Assembly (NCBI GenBank): GCA_000934385.1 | Contig: KN880726.1 | Location: 1 to 27,737, forward strand | Direction: 5' to 3' | From: Cylindrobasidium torrendii FP15055 ss-10 | Taxonomy: Eukaryota; Basidiomycota; Agaricomycetes; Agaricales; Physalacriaceae | DNA: 27,737 nucleotides | Part shown: piece after piece, positions 1 through 11,079 of the stretch | How the letters are laid out: every line of letters starts with the position of its first letter | How positions within the stretch are numbered: the stretch's first letter is position 1 | Made by a program: the position numbers and the translations under genes | The notes under the pieces: model-generated | Databases searched by the model: none | Told to the model about the DNA's origin: nothing | Seen by the model: only the letters and a program-made list of their open reading frames with translations

Positions 1-727
1 CAGGCCATAGCCCAATTTCTTTCCACCCGCGTGGCCCCTCACCACATCCGATCCCCCTTTCGCCCATGTCTGTCCTATTTGGGTTATAAGTATTCAACCC
101 TAGCCTAGGGTCCCGCCTCACAACCTCATGGTCGCTGCCAGCCGCGACGAAGAGGCAATGCCGACCACTGCCGACAGCCAACGAGCCCTTGAGCCACCGT
201 GTTCGCACTCCAAGCACATCTGCCAAATGAGACAATTAAACTTTTCGTCAAACGTCCCTGTTAATAAGACAGGCTTATTCGCCAGATTGACCTACGCATG
301 GGTGAAGGCTGCGATCAACCAGGAAAGTGCCGTTGCAGGCATATCTTGTCCAAGTATGACGAATTTACTATATAAATGTTAAGTAACGGTCTGTTTGTTT
401 TCTAGCTATATATTGAAATTTATCTGTCCAACGCAGTTCATACCGTAACGCTAAGCTGTGAAGACTGCTATCATATCTGTCTGTCCACGGAGTCGAAATT
501 CCAACACCACTCGGGCTCCACAAGGTATACTACGGGTATTTAATGTAATTTGAGTAATTGCGGTGACTCCAGTGGACATTAACACCTTCCAGATACTGCT
601 ATCTCGCTTGCGAGAGGTCACACCCAAGTCACGTCCATCGTTCCGCGCCAATTCCGAATCACCCATATAAATTCATTCCTCCATTGTTTATGAGTTATAC
701 TATACACACTGCCTATCTCTGACAACT
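1..727. other. Left-edge intergenic stretch, no supported gene
   Basis: No convincing gene. A TATA-like TTATAAGTA at about 83-91 lies some 35 bases before an ATG at 128 that opens an 84-codon frame, but that frame shows no recognisable domain, no clear splice sites and no codon pattern that sets it apart. The last 60 bases (about 660-727) are AT-rich with TATAC words just before the ATG at 728 and probably hold the core promoter and short 5' UTR of the acetyltransferase gene. Confidence 0.4.
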
Positions 728-1624
728 ATGCCTGCGTACGGAGACATCCTCACCCTCCCGCACACCGGCGGGCCCCTCCCTTCCACTCAATGGGTCCTTT
801 CCCCCGAGGGAGCCGAGTCCGTGTCGACGCACCACCTCACTCTACAGACGGCGTTAGCCCTCCCAGGATTGATCGAGTACTTCTTTCAGTGCTTCGAAGA
901 GATTGTAGAAGAGGGCACGTCTTGGCCACACGAAGGCTCTTACGACCAAACGTCCTTCCAAAGGTATTTCTTTACCGCCGACGTGCTTGTTGGTATCCTG
1001 CACACCTCTGGGGACACCCCAGCAGGGCTTGAAGAGCCAAAGGAGTTTGCGCTGGGTGTGATGGAAGCTAAGGCCGGACGCTCATGGGCAGAGTGTATTG
1101 CTGGAATGTACTATGTACGGTTATTTGAATTGTGGCGCGGCGCAAAGTTGTACTGACATTTCTCCTCCACGTACAGATAATGCCAAATTATCCGGGAAGA
1201 TCTTCTCATGTGCGTCCCCCGACGCATAAATATTCTTCGTTTATTCATGGTGACTGAATTTGTTTGAAGATATGCAACGGCGGCTTCATAGTCCCAAGGG
1301 CGAAGCAAGGGAAGGGATACGGACGCGTCCTCGGACGCTCGTATCTGCATTACGCACCGAAGCTCGGATACCAAGCAAGTATCTTCAATTTAGTATTCGT
1401 GAACAATGCAGCGTCGGTCAGGTATGTGCTTTCCTTTGGTAGCCATTTTTTTACGCAATTTACCTTCATGTAGGTTGTGGGAGCGTCTAGGATTCACGAA
1501 GGCATGGAGAATCCCGCGAGCTGCGCGGCTCAAGAAGAAGGACGGAAGCGAAGGAGAGGAATACGTGGATGCATACGTCTTCCATAAGAACTTTGTCGAC
1601 GATCAAGAACATAGCAGTGGATAG
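728..1624 (+). CDS. GNAT-family N-acetyltransferase (fungal Mpr1-like type)
   Basis: Four-exon gene: 728-1114, 1177-1209, 1270-1421, 1474-1624, giving 240 residues with all phases matching. Introns are 62, 60 and 52 nt and start GTACGG, GTGCGT and GTATGT. The GNAT core is visible: the acetyl-CoA-binding motif A, QGKGYG at about residues 153-158, inside a strand-turn-helix beginning ICNGGFIVPRAKQ, followed by VNNAASVRLWERLGF, the motif B segment in which N and the LGF turn are typical. The end, RIPRAARLKK then EEYVDAYVFHK, resembles yeast Mpr1-like enzymes that acetylate toxic proline analogues. Exon 2 is only 33 nt; it supplies the expected PNYPGRSSH segment just before motif A, which a simple two-exon reading would lose. 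Substrate cannot be told from sequence. The gene converges on the FAD gene with 64 bases between stop codons. Confidence 0.85.
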
Positions 1625-1688
1625 ATGAATTCTAAGCTTACGTAACACGACAATGACTTGCCTGCACCGCCGTCTGCTGTGACTATAT

Positions 1689-3986
1689 CTAATACTTAAC
1701 AAGCGTACAAGCCCAGCGCTTCAAAGCTCTATACACAACGCGCGGATGAAACAAGTCGATTGGTGCAGTATCCATGAGGGCGAAGTTCTTGGTAAAAAGA
1801 AAATCTACTAAGCAGTGAGTATGAGATAATGGAAAGCAACATTTGAACGCACTGATATAAGCGTCCTGTAAGTAGTATGGTCATTCAGTATACACATGGT
1901 TTATCTCGTGTAATCAACACACCTCAGTGCATAGATTCGAGAGTTGGGACAGATATTTGCGCAGAAAGGCGCCCGATTTGAGCGTCTCTCCTTCCTCTGG
2001 AATAGTGGTGCAAAAAGAATAGTCTGCCCCAGATACATCATTACTATGCATGCAGAGCTCGAAGCGTCTCACCGTTCGTCTTTGGACCGGCCCTACAAAT
2101 AAAAATAAAATCAGCGACTAGCGACCCGATTAAACGAGTGGCACACATACCACAGAAGGGCTATCTTATCTGCTTGCATCTTGAAGAAGTCGCGAGAAAA
2201 ATTTGGAGGTAGGGAAGCCTCCGCCCGCGACGTATCGAGAAGGTTATTGATGCATACCCCTCCGTAAAACGATTTGATGGTACCCTGCCTGTTAAGATTC
2301 AGCCCCAAGGTATCCACAATCGGAGTGTGACGAACGCATAGACAGGATTCAGGCGGGCCACTGCATCTCCCAACGCAACAAAGTTTGAAGGAAGGTCGGG
2401 GCAGGTATGGTATTGGGTCCAATACGACGCAGCTGCACAACATCAGGACAACATCATACTGTAGGATGGCATCGCTCCATAACTCACGGGCGGTGACACG
2501 CTTCAAGACCATGTTATCTTCGCATCCACGAAGGATCTCCAGCGTCTCATACACCCACTCTGGCAAGGGCTGGACAAGGTTGAGGCTTCGGGCATAGTCG
2601 ATAATGTCGTCGATGTTGCGAGGGGTCTCTATATCGGGAGCCCATCCGCCACAACCCAAGATTACTGTCGATAGCTTCCTAAGCATATGGATTCAAGAGA
2701 AGTTTGAAACCTACTGCGATGCCCATCGATGCGATACATGGAGAAAAATCGACGGTCGAGGGAGGCAAGAGGAACGCACACAATAATACCCCCGCCATCC
2801 TCCTTGTCGAAGCCGCCAGGGATGGGTAACTGACGGCCAAGCTCAGGCAACGGGCTGAATTCGTAATTGATGTACTGCATCTTGGGGTCGTATGTGCGTT
2901 TCTTTATATCTTGAGCAAGTCCAAGCCGCTTGAGCCACTTGACTCCGCCCTGCGTTGGACCACTACAGTGAGAACGAGCGTCAGAAAATGAGATAGTGTA
3001 ATACAGCATTAATTAGCCGCTGCGCACCGACAACTAGGGTAGCATCTATGTCCTGATTACCTCCTTCGGCGTCACGATAAGTTACGCTCTTGAGATGGTC
3101 CGGACGCGCTGGGTCCAACGTGAATCCAGTCACCGTGCCGACTATTTGCTCAATGTTGGGATACGATGTCTTGTCCAACGTGAGGTGACGAAGCAAGGTT
3201 TCGAACCCTCGTCTACCTGCCCACAAGGTCGTTGGGAGCTTCCCGCCAAAGTACGGACGAGGATCCTTCGTCGGTATGCCCCAGTTGCGACTCTGGAAGT
3301 CAGTTTCTCCAACCCTAGAGTCTTATCAGAGAAGTTATCGAGAAGCGAGGGCGAGGCGAGTACGCACTGGATATCTCTCGCCGCGCATTCTTTAAACAAG
3401 TTCGGTCCAAATACTTGTTGGAGAACCCTGTACAGGCCATTTTGGAACGCTGGGTTTTCCTTTATCAGTGCCCGTCATACATCCGGCGAAGTGAAGACGC
3501 GTACCATGAACGGAGTAGTACTGCATCACACGTGCGCGTTTGTTCTCTTGATTCCAAGAATCCGTACGCCGGCCATCCTCCGTGGTCAGCCAACTCTCAG
3601 GCTCAATGATGACCACACGCTCAAAGTGGTCGGAGCAGACTCGCGCAGCGAAAAGACCGCCGACGCTATACAAGAAACATGAAACTCCCAGAGAACAGAG
3701 CGAAAACTGGAACATACCTCCCACCACAGATTACTGCGATCCCTGGAATCTTTGCGCTGTCCAATCGCTTTTGCCCAAGGCGTGGTGTGTCGTACCAGAT
3801 TGTATGCTTGGCGATAAGTACACGCCTTATGTACTCCCATATCATTCCTACGCCGTAGTACACCGCGACCGTGACCGTGACGGCGGGAAACCACAAAGTA
3901 GTGAAAGCGTTCATAGTAGTCGAAGGAAAGGAAGATGATGAAGGCGAGAAGGAAGTCGGAATTTGAGGATCGAATTGAAGTCTCAT
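1689..3986 (-). CDS. FAD-dependent monooxygenase-like protein, membrane-anchored; probably splice-damaged
   Basis: Eleven-exon model, read downwards: 3986-3718, 3665-3505, 3449-3364, 3292-3028, 2962-2715, 2664-2488, 2432-2332, 2284-2151, 2043-1923, 1865-1853, 1807-1689; about 565 residues. An N-terminal hydrophobic segment (FTTLWFPAVTVTVAVYYGVG) looks like a membrane anchor. Across exons 1-2 the dinucleotide-binding motif reads AVICGGSVGGLFAARVC, ending in acidic VVIIEPE, as in flavin hydroxylases. Exons 5-7 give SGPTQGGVKWL and then LPSNFVALGDAVARLNPVY, the second FAD contact (GD motif). Exons 8-11 give NFSRDFFKMQADKI and a helical tail. Start could be 3986 or 3914. Trouble: exons 4 and 5 do not join in phase with any GT-AG pair (the model is one base out), and exon 7 ends VYAF at a weak GTCACA donor where VYGQG would be expected. 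Exon 10 is 13 nt. It may be a recent pseudogene or hold sequence errors. Confidence 0.75.
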
Positions 3987-4920
3987 GTACTGTGTTCGAT
4001 GTCACCCATCTCTGAAAATTAAACCATGAAGCTGTATCAACGCCGGGAATCTTGGTTGAATACTATTAATGAACCTCGGGATCGGCCGTTAGTAAGAGTT
4101 CCCTTTTATAGCCATCTTGAACCGTGGGAAGATGCACTTGTCGACATCTCTGGGCTATAAGAGCCTTGAGAGATGGAATCAGCGTTGAAACCTTGCCTGT
4201 TGGATTTGTAATTCTGGAAACAAACCTCGAATTCATCATTTGAAGCGATAATTGCGCAGGGAAGGAGAGCGGAGCGGCGGTTTGCATCTCCATGGAAGAT
4301 GCAATGGAAGTTGCGTGGAAGGCAAAGCTTAAAGGTTGGGTGGCAGCGTGAGAGTGCAGCGATCCAATCGTGGGGGATGATGCGCCTTAGTCCCGAAAGA
4401 TACCAACCTTGCTCAGCGTCGTTCCCGCTTCACTAGAGTTTAAGAATGGTAAGTCACCAATCCACACCTCGTCTTATGCAGCACACCCTACTCATCATCC
4501 CCTCCTCCTTCCTCCCTTCTCCCACCAGGCAGGTGTTTCAATTCCCATTTCTATTCACTTCTACTTCTACGTCTACTCCTACTACATACAACAAAAATAA
4601 TCATAACAATATAAGACACACGCAGCAGGAGCCAAAAGAGAGAAACACAAAACACAAAAATCGTAGAAAAAAATAAAGTCAAAAGTAAAATGAGCGTAGG
4701 GCAGGACATATCATGCAACGAGCGTAGTGCACACGCTATGGATATGTAGCAAGGTAGGAAGGGGATAAACGAGTGATACAATGGCTTAGCCAGTGAGAGG
4801 GAGAGAGGGACGCATACGAGACAACGCATAGGATGAGCTGGAGGGTATCTACAATACATATACAGGAAGAATAGTGTGAGTAAGAGCCACGAAGCAAGAA
4901 ACGCCTTCTTTCTTTCATCA
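3987..4920. other. Intergenic: upstream of FAD gene and 3' side of RA-PH gene
   Basis: No gene supported. The left side (3987-4400) should hold the promoter of the minus-strand FAD gene. The stretch 4490-4680 is pyrimidine-rich, with CTTCTACTTCTACGTCTACTCC-like runs, and then A-rich (AAAATAATCATAACAATATAAG), as expected of 3' UTR and polyadenylation DNA. Frames on the minus strand here encode only leucine/cysteine/serine-rich runs produced by the pyrimidine bias. Confidence 0.5.
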
Positions 4921-7873
4921 TCATGAGCGCTGCAACAACGACCCAGGTGCGAACACATCGTTGGGCTGAACGTTCACTAGTGGCGCAGAAGGCTGGCGCA
5001 TGCGCGTCGGCGCACGAGACAGCGACGATGCACCCTTCGTCGAGGCAGCTGCCTGTGATGCAGGCTTGAACAGAATGTTCCGCTCTTGGTGCAAGACGTA
5101 AGACTAAAATGAAAATATGATCAGCCTCAAGTATCATGGAACGGTTCCAGGAATAGACGCACCCTTGCTGTGAGGATATTCTCCATCCACGCCTCCCCTT
5201 TCTCCTTCGAACAGCTGAAGGAGTGAAAGTAGTCGTCGGTGTTCTCGAAGAGGGTCATCTTCTCGGTGGACTTGATCGCGAAGGAGAACTCCTTGGGCGC
5301 CTTGCTGATGCGCGTCACATAGTACGCGTCAAAGTTGGAGAGTGAACACAAGAATTGCTCGTCCTTGCCCTACGAAACGGTCAGCAAAGGACGGGGAAGA
5401 GCGCAAGTGTGAGGCATACATTGTCCCGCTTGGCAATATACAGCGAATGTTCTTTGAGCTTGAGCCATCGCTTGACCCACTTGCCGCGCTTGATTTCGTA
5501 TTCAACATAGGTAGCATGCATCGGCGAGCTCGTAGGCAAATTCTAGACCAGAGGTCAGCCACAAGCCGTGAACGAGGGGGAGCACACACATTGCGGCTGA
5601 GGAGCGAGGCGAGGGGAGTGATCTTGACTACAAAGATGTTGACCATCTTGTCCTTGTTCCATGCCGCCTCAACATCGGAAATAAGTTCAAAGTTACGGAT
5701 CGGTCGCTCTAGCAGCAAATACGGTCAGCGACGGAAGCCATAATGAAATAGGCACGCACCCATGCCAAAGTCCTGGGAAACCTCCCAGACCATCCAGTTG
5801 CCCGTGCCAACCCATCCCTTAAAGCCGCCTTGGGCCTCGATCATCTCGACGACGTCGCCTGCGTTTGTCGAGGGGCCGACTTCGACCATGTTGAAGCGCT
5901 GGCGATCGCCAATGAAGATCCTTTGTTGTGTGACGATCCCAGTTGAATGATGCTGATCCGAGGGTGCTCTGGGTTTGACACTAGTGTTGGACTTGGCGAG
6001 CATCGGTGGAGAGGGCATGGCCTCCAGTGGAGCGCTGAACCCTCTGGATCTCTCCTCTGGCGCCCTCGACCGGCTGCGTGCGCGTTGAAGTGCCGGCGGC
6101 GCCTCATTCGACATCTTGGCGCGTTCAGAGTGGTGAAAAGAGCGCATGGGCCGGACAGTTTGTCTTGGTGCCGGCTCTGGAGACGCACTGCGGAGCCGCT
6201 CGCGTGCTTGTGGATTGACCTGCACGGTATGAAGGCGTTGAGCGAGATCCTCGACCGCGAATGGCATCCTGGTCGTCCCGCCTGAAATAGTTTGTGTCCG
6301 AGGCCGACGAACCGCAAGCTGGGCTGGCGGTTCAGCTGCTGCGGATGGTATATTTTTCTTCGCAGCATTGCGATCCCGCCGGCGCTGCTCGCGTTCTTCC
6401 CTAACCTGCCGACGGATTGTCTTCTGTGCTTTGAGGGCAGTTGGGATCCGTTGTGCCAGAGGAACGTCGTCGTCGGTGGATGGCTCCTCCTCGCTCTCGG
6501 ATTCAGATGAAGTAGAACTGTAGTCTGGTGCCGCCTGCCTGGGCGCGTCGTTGTGGTCGTGCGAGCCAGGCTGGGCGGGACCATTGCCGCTTTTCCCGCC
6601 AGTGTGGCTGCGTGCCCGCCCAGTTGCGCCATGGGAGTTGGTCCGGCCACGACGATCACAGTCGTCGCCGCCGTTGATGGAGTCGCGAGTGAGCCAGTTG
6701 TAGGTATTAGATGTCATGATGGTGGAACGTCGGTGTTCGGATTTCCAATTCCTTTCGGTGATCGTGTCAACGGATGTACCCGGTTCAAAGATCTCAGGGT
6801 CGCACGGGTCGAGGTACATGGTCGCGTGTGGCGTCCTTGGGCACTGCCACTGCCCAGTAGGCTCGTCGCTGTATGTCGACGGGAACACAAGCGACTCGGC
6901 AGACGATCCAGCGCTGAACTCGTCCGAGGGCGGGGACAGACCCATCATATAAGGCGTAAACACTTCGTCGCCGAACGACTCGACAGACGAGGAAGACGGC
7001 GAGCGCGAGTGCTCGTGCCAGAACATGTTCTCCTCATCGGTTGGCGACTCCTGGAGTGTCAAGTCCAGCAAGAAATTCTGCGGCTCCGAGGACACAGAGT
7101 CGTGGTCGCTATCCGATGTAGGTGGAGAAATGGGTTCCAATAGTTGAACAGGCGGCAGATACGACGACCGTCTGTCGTCTTCAGAGATGCTGAGCAGGCT
7201 AGACACAGCCATACTAGACTGGGCCGAGTGCTGGGACGTAGTGGCCTCGGCCAAATCATCGTTCTCCCATGGCTCGAAAGGCAGCTTCGCGCCAACGGTG
7301 CCCCTGCGGACCTGGTAGTAATGAGCATGGTAAGCACAATGTTACCCAGACGCCACACACCTTGCGCGAAACAACATGGACATTCAGCTTTGTCAGACTC
7401 CGCAGAGACGGCATCGAAGGATAACTTGAGAACGCCGGCTTCTGGTACGCGGGCAAAGCACGGCTCGACGATGGCGTGGGAGATGAGAAATACGACTTTG
7501 ACGTTGAGAATGTGGGCGACAGTGGGGATGTCGGGATGGAATTAGGTTTCGTTGTCGGTGACGGTGGGGTAGGAGGGCGGTCTGGTGTACCGCATGGGCT
7601 GGCATAGTTCGCGAAGGGGTCATCTCCCACCAAGTCTGGAGGAGGCGAGGACCGACGAAGGGTTGCATACGCAGAGTGATCCATACTGGACGCATATAGT
7701 GGGTAATTGGGCTGGTAGGGCGCAGCACTGGCTGAGTTTGCTCGTTGGCGGGTGGTCACTGTTTCTTCTCTGCGAGCAGGTGCAGGGAACAGAAAGTTGG
7801 GTGCGAGCAGGAGTGATTGAAGAGAGGTGCGCTTGTGTCCCATGGTGGTGGATGGGGAAGGGGACGGGTCCAT
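4921..7873 (-). CDS. Ras-association (RA) plus pleckstrin-homology (PH) adaptor protein
   Basis: Six exons read downwards: 7873-7361, 7311-5760, 5708-5590, 5542-5420, 5369-5163, 5103-4921; 898 residues, all phases consistent, introns 47-59 nt. Residues 1 to about 630 are low-complexity, rich in Ser, Pro, Arg and acidic runs (disordered). From about residue 635 (QRIFIGDRQRFNMVEVG ... DVVEMIEAQG ... NWMVWEVSQDFGMERPIRNFE) there is an RA/ubiquitin-like fold with the typical tryptophan strand. Residues about 737-842 (VEYEIKRGKWVKRWLKLKEHSLYIAKR ... FEN then a C-terminal helix with AWMENI) are a PH domain. RA followed directly by PH is the layout of Grb7/10/14 and MRL adaptors, which link Ras-like GTPases to membranes and actin; a signalling or polarity role is inferred. 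ATG 7873 is preferred because a likely 5'-UTR intron ends in CAG just before it; ATG 7843 (MGHKRTS) is the alternative. Confidence 0.85.
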
Positions 7874-8890
7874 TTGGTTCTGACACAGGTTCAGCAAGAT
7901 AATTTGAGCTGACGGATGAGCACGCACCAATTAGACTCCGGTCGCGCAGCGTCGCGACAGTTGTCGTTGTCGACGTTCGAGCAGAAACGCAATGAAGCGC
8001 TTTGAGCGGTAGACGGATGGTTGTAAAGAAGCAAAAGGCGCAAACGCCGAAAACCCTGCGTGCCCTTTGTATCTTTTTGATCGGGGGTGATGATCATGGT
8101 TGTATACTGACTCCGGCAAATCAACCAGGTACCGAGCCTTGCACGCGGACCGGGGTACGTGTACAAGCGCGCAAAGTTCCGCTTTTTTGGCCACACTTTG
8201 CTTTGCCAACTCTCAGGAGCTCAGAAAAGAGACAAATTGGCAACCGATGGTCGTCTGGTAACCTCTAAGCTATGACGCATCAATGACGCCGCCAGCACCC
8301 GCCTGATTCTCGCGCCCAGGACATGAACAACTTCGCACCCCGGGAAAACTTCATAAATCATGCGAAAATGACAAATAACCAACCCTGGTTTCCCGCAATG
8401 CCCTACAACGGGGAAATACTGCAACCAATCTTCTCGTGCTTGCCTGCACGCGAGTTCATAAAGCCAACTTGCACAGTAAAGGTTTTTGTCCACCGCATGC
8501 TTCCGCCATTGCGAGGCAACGAATTTGCAAACACGAGAGTCGATCACGGCGGGAAGAGCACGAAATCGGTAACAAAATCGGGGCAGTGACGAGTGTGGGC
8601 GGGAGCGCAGTCTTCCTTTGTTCCTTCAAAGTGTCTCTTTGAATTTCCAGTCTGGAAGCCAAGGCGCTGACAACTTCTTCGCCCTCCCCCCGGCTCCTGG
8701 TCCATCAATGCGCCGACGTGCCGATTCCCTGCCTCGTCGGAACTGAGATTTGTATGCTTTTTCCCACCCATATGGTCGGCCGGAACAGTTTGGTTGAATT
8801 TCGCATTTTCGTCGTTTCGAGGTCTATTGTTTTGCCGACAATCAATCTTTGATCGGGTCATTTGTCCATGTTGGGCCGCTCAACTTTGAG
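7874..8890. other. Divergent intergenic/promoter region
   Basis: About 1 kb between the divergent RA-PH and CxxC genes. Minus-strand bases about 7882-7928 look like a 5'-UTR intron of the RA-PH gene (GTGCGTGCTCATC ... CTGTGTCAG). I see no gene, tRNA or clear repeat in the rest. Short open frames on both strands lack domains. Confidence 0.45.
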
Positions 8891-8900
8891 TATATATAAG
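8891..8900 (+). promoter_or_regulatory. TATA box of the CxxC gene
   Basis: TATATATAAG lies 35 bases before the ATG at 8935. Only about 30 bases are left for initiation, so the 5' UTR would be very short. It is the clearest TATA element in the window. Confidence 0.55.
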
Positions 8901-8934
8901 GTTCTAAGGTCTAAGAGAGCGGCTGACGACTCTC

Positions 8935-9481
8935 ATGAGTACCACCTCATCAACTGAATCCCCTTTGGCAGCCGCCGCCTACTGCCTAAGTAACGATGCA
9001 TCAGGCGGGTGTGGAGGAGTATTCCCGAGGAAACCATACAGCGGTCTCTGCCATCGCTGTCTCAATTTGGAGGCACTTGACGCCGCACATAGTTATGGCA
9101 GTGCTGAATCCGACGCTATCAAGGTGCGGGTTGATTTCTCAGGCCAATACAGCGCCAAATTTTGTCTAACATTTGTGTGTAAGGCACTTCCTCAGTGCCT
9201 TTCGTGTGGCAACCTTATTATTGTTGACGCAGATGGAGACATACAAGTAGCACCTCCGGATGCTTTCCCGGAACAGTGTGAACCATGCCGAGAAGCTGGT
9301 AAGATTTCCTCTGAATTCACAGTATTACTGCCCACTGAGTCTTTTAGATGAAGCAGAAAAAGTAGTTAGGGTTGTCGAGCTATATCATCAATTCCGGGAG
9401 GATGCCTTCAAGGCGCGCATGTTTGGTCAAGCCACTCAGAAGCAGGGACAAATTAGCAGTGGCGAGATCACTGAAGTGTAG
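8935..9481 (+). CDS. Cysteine-rich CxxC (zinc-ribbon-like) protein, possibly truncated
   Basis: Two exons, 8935-9298 and 9348-9481, joined by a 49-nt GTAAGA...TTTTAG intron in phase, give 165 residues. Two metal-binding-like units are visible: GGCGGVF...GLCHRC near the N-terminus (residues about 28-45), and LPQCLSCG...EQCEPCREA (about 86-121). A helical stretch, DEAEKVVRVVELYHQFREDAFKARM, follows. Cysteine spacing resembles the N-terminal zinc-ribbon regions found before alpha-kinase domains in some agaricomycete proteins, but no kinase domain is present, so this is only a hint. After the stop at 9481 another frame stays open to about 9670 with HEIKKYCHRQC-like content, which suggests that the gene was once longer and has lost its frame. 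Confidence 0.5.
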
Positions 9482-11079
9482 ATGCGCAAAGTGTATACAA
9501 TGCAGAGACCCAGGGACATGACTCATTCAAAGCTCGAGAGTTCGACAAACATGAAATCAAAAAGTACTGCCACCGGCAGTGCACTGGTCTACTCAGAAAT
9601 CTGCACCGCAATCAGCGTTACCTCCAGTCGCAAACACGGAGGACTCAGGAGGTTGTCGTGCCAAGGAAGTAAATCGTGGAGATGCACACAGACTCAAGTG
9701 TGGTACCAACCAAATGCGACGTGCATAAACACCTTTAAACTTAATGACTGAGCGCGCTGCGCAGAGCGTACATCGCGATCAAGCATCACGGCAAATACCG
9801 ATAACACCTTGATGAACTACGACCATGGTCCGCGACATCGCCCACACTTCCTTAACATTGGTTCTGGGCCCGCGACACACTTTCCAAGCATTGCGCGCGC
9901 TCTCAGCACGTCAAGAATCCCGGAATGAGCAGCTTTGCTATGGTTCAAGGCTACGCGGCGGGAATTTACCCACTCACAAGGGCTTGCAGGTGCGTGGTCA
10001 AGCCAAACACTTCCAAACCTGATTGCTGATTGTGATTGTTTCTAGAGAATGGTCCTTGATGGGCCAAGAGACCTTGTCAAAAATGGCCAGTCCAAGCGTC
10101 TTTGTGTCGCACCCAACAGTGCCGTGTGCGTATCCGTGCTCTTAGTAATTTACGCTATAATTCCTCGCTCACGATTCTTTCACTTTATTCATACACGGAC
10201 ACAACTCATACGCACACATTTGTACAGTACAATGTACGCATCTCGACCCCCCATATACCTCAAATCCGAATTCGATTGCTTGAATATGACCCTCACGCTT
10301 GGCTTGATGAGTGCATTCACCAAGTCGCTGTCGCATCTTTACCCCGGTCTTTCATGTCCAGTCCTTGGACACCGTTTGCGCCGACAGGCGGCGTTTTGGG
10401 AGGGCGCAATATATTACCTACAGCCGGGACTTTTCCAGCGGCTGGAAAATCCCTCATTGTGCGCTCACGCGTGGAGCAGCAATCACATCTTCTAAGCCAA
10501 CCATTCCAATTAGTTGTTTTGTCCAGTAGATTTCTGACCAATCATTAATCATTCCCAGTTCAAAATCCGGATACACTGGGCAACACTTGGTGTGATAATT
10601 TGCGGCCGCGTCTCTAATTGAGTGACACGGTGTCACAAACTTCTTTCTTCTCCCCATCATGTTGTGCTGGCCTCACCGCCAATTTCTTCTTGCCTTGGAG
10701 GATGCGCTGGCTTCCGCACCGTATGGAACACAGGATATATGAGGCTTTGTGGGACTACCGGCCGTGGCGAGCATGACCTGACCTATGCACTGGATACAAT
10801 CCACACTGTTCAGTCAGCTGCACGGCGTGCCGCGTACGTATATCATCCCCAACTGATTTTGTAGTTTGGGTGTAGTTGTATTCACAGTCCTCACTGTAGA
10901 TTCTGGGAAATTCATTCATGTTATTGGACACACATGCAAGCTTGAGTGCTTCATGGTATTGATTTTTTTGAGAAGAATTCTCGCCAGGGACTGCATGGAC
11001 TGGTGCCACTCATCCTCTTCAGACTTTTCGCAATGAAGCGATCGTGAATCTACAGCCGCCGGCGATCGGCAGGCTCTAG
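9482..11079 (+). pseudogene. Degraded coding-like region downstream of the CxxC gene
   Basis: I cannot assemble an intact gene here. Pieces on + look coding but break: 9480-9670 (YNAETQGHDSFKAREFDKHE), 9811-9927 (MNYDHGPRHRPHFLNIGSG, stop, then one base out MSSFAMVQGYAAGIYPLTR), a plausible intron about 9991-10049 leading to EWSLMGQETLSKMASPSVF, and 10231-10540 (VRISTPHIPQIRIRLLEYD then HAWLDECIHQVAVASLPRS). No family recognised. They may be remnants of the rest of the CxxC protein or of another inserted gene. Two tight inverted repeats occur: GTGACAC-G-GTGTCAC at 10622-10636 and TTTTCCAGC-G-GCTGGAAAA at 10431-10449. The 10640-11079 part shows nothing I can name. Confidence 0.35.

Noticed and set aside
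128..382. 84-codon frame on + near the left edge
   Set aside because: No domain, no splice context, no similarity I recognise; length expected by chance in this GC range.
4551..5137. Leucine/cysteine-rich minus frames suggestive of membrane proteins
   Set aside because: They arise from pyrimidine-rich 3' flank DNA and run out of frame across the last exon of the RA-PH gene.
5841..6659. 272-codon minus frame inside the RA-PH gene
   Set aside because: Out-of-frame shadow of the real exon 2; His/Arg/Pro-rich from the Ser/Pro-rich coding bias.
10622..10864. 80-codon plus frame after the degraded region
   Set aside because: No motif and no link by phase to neighbouring pieces; left inside the degraded region entry.
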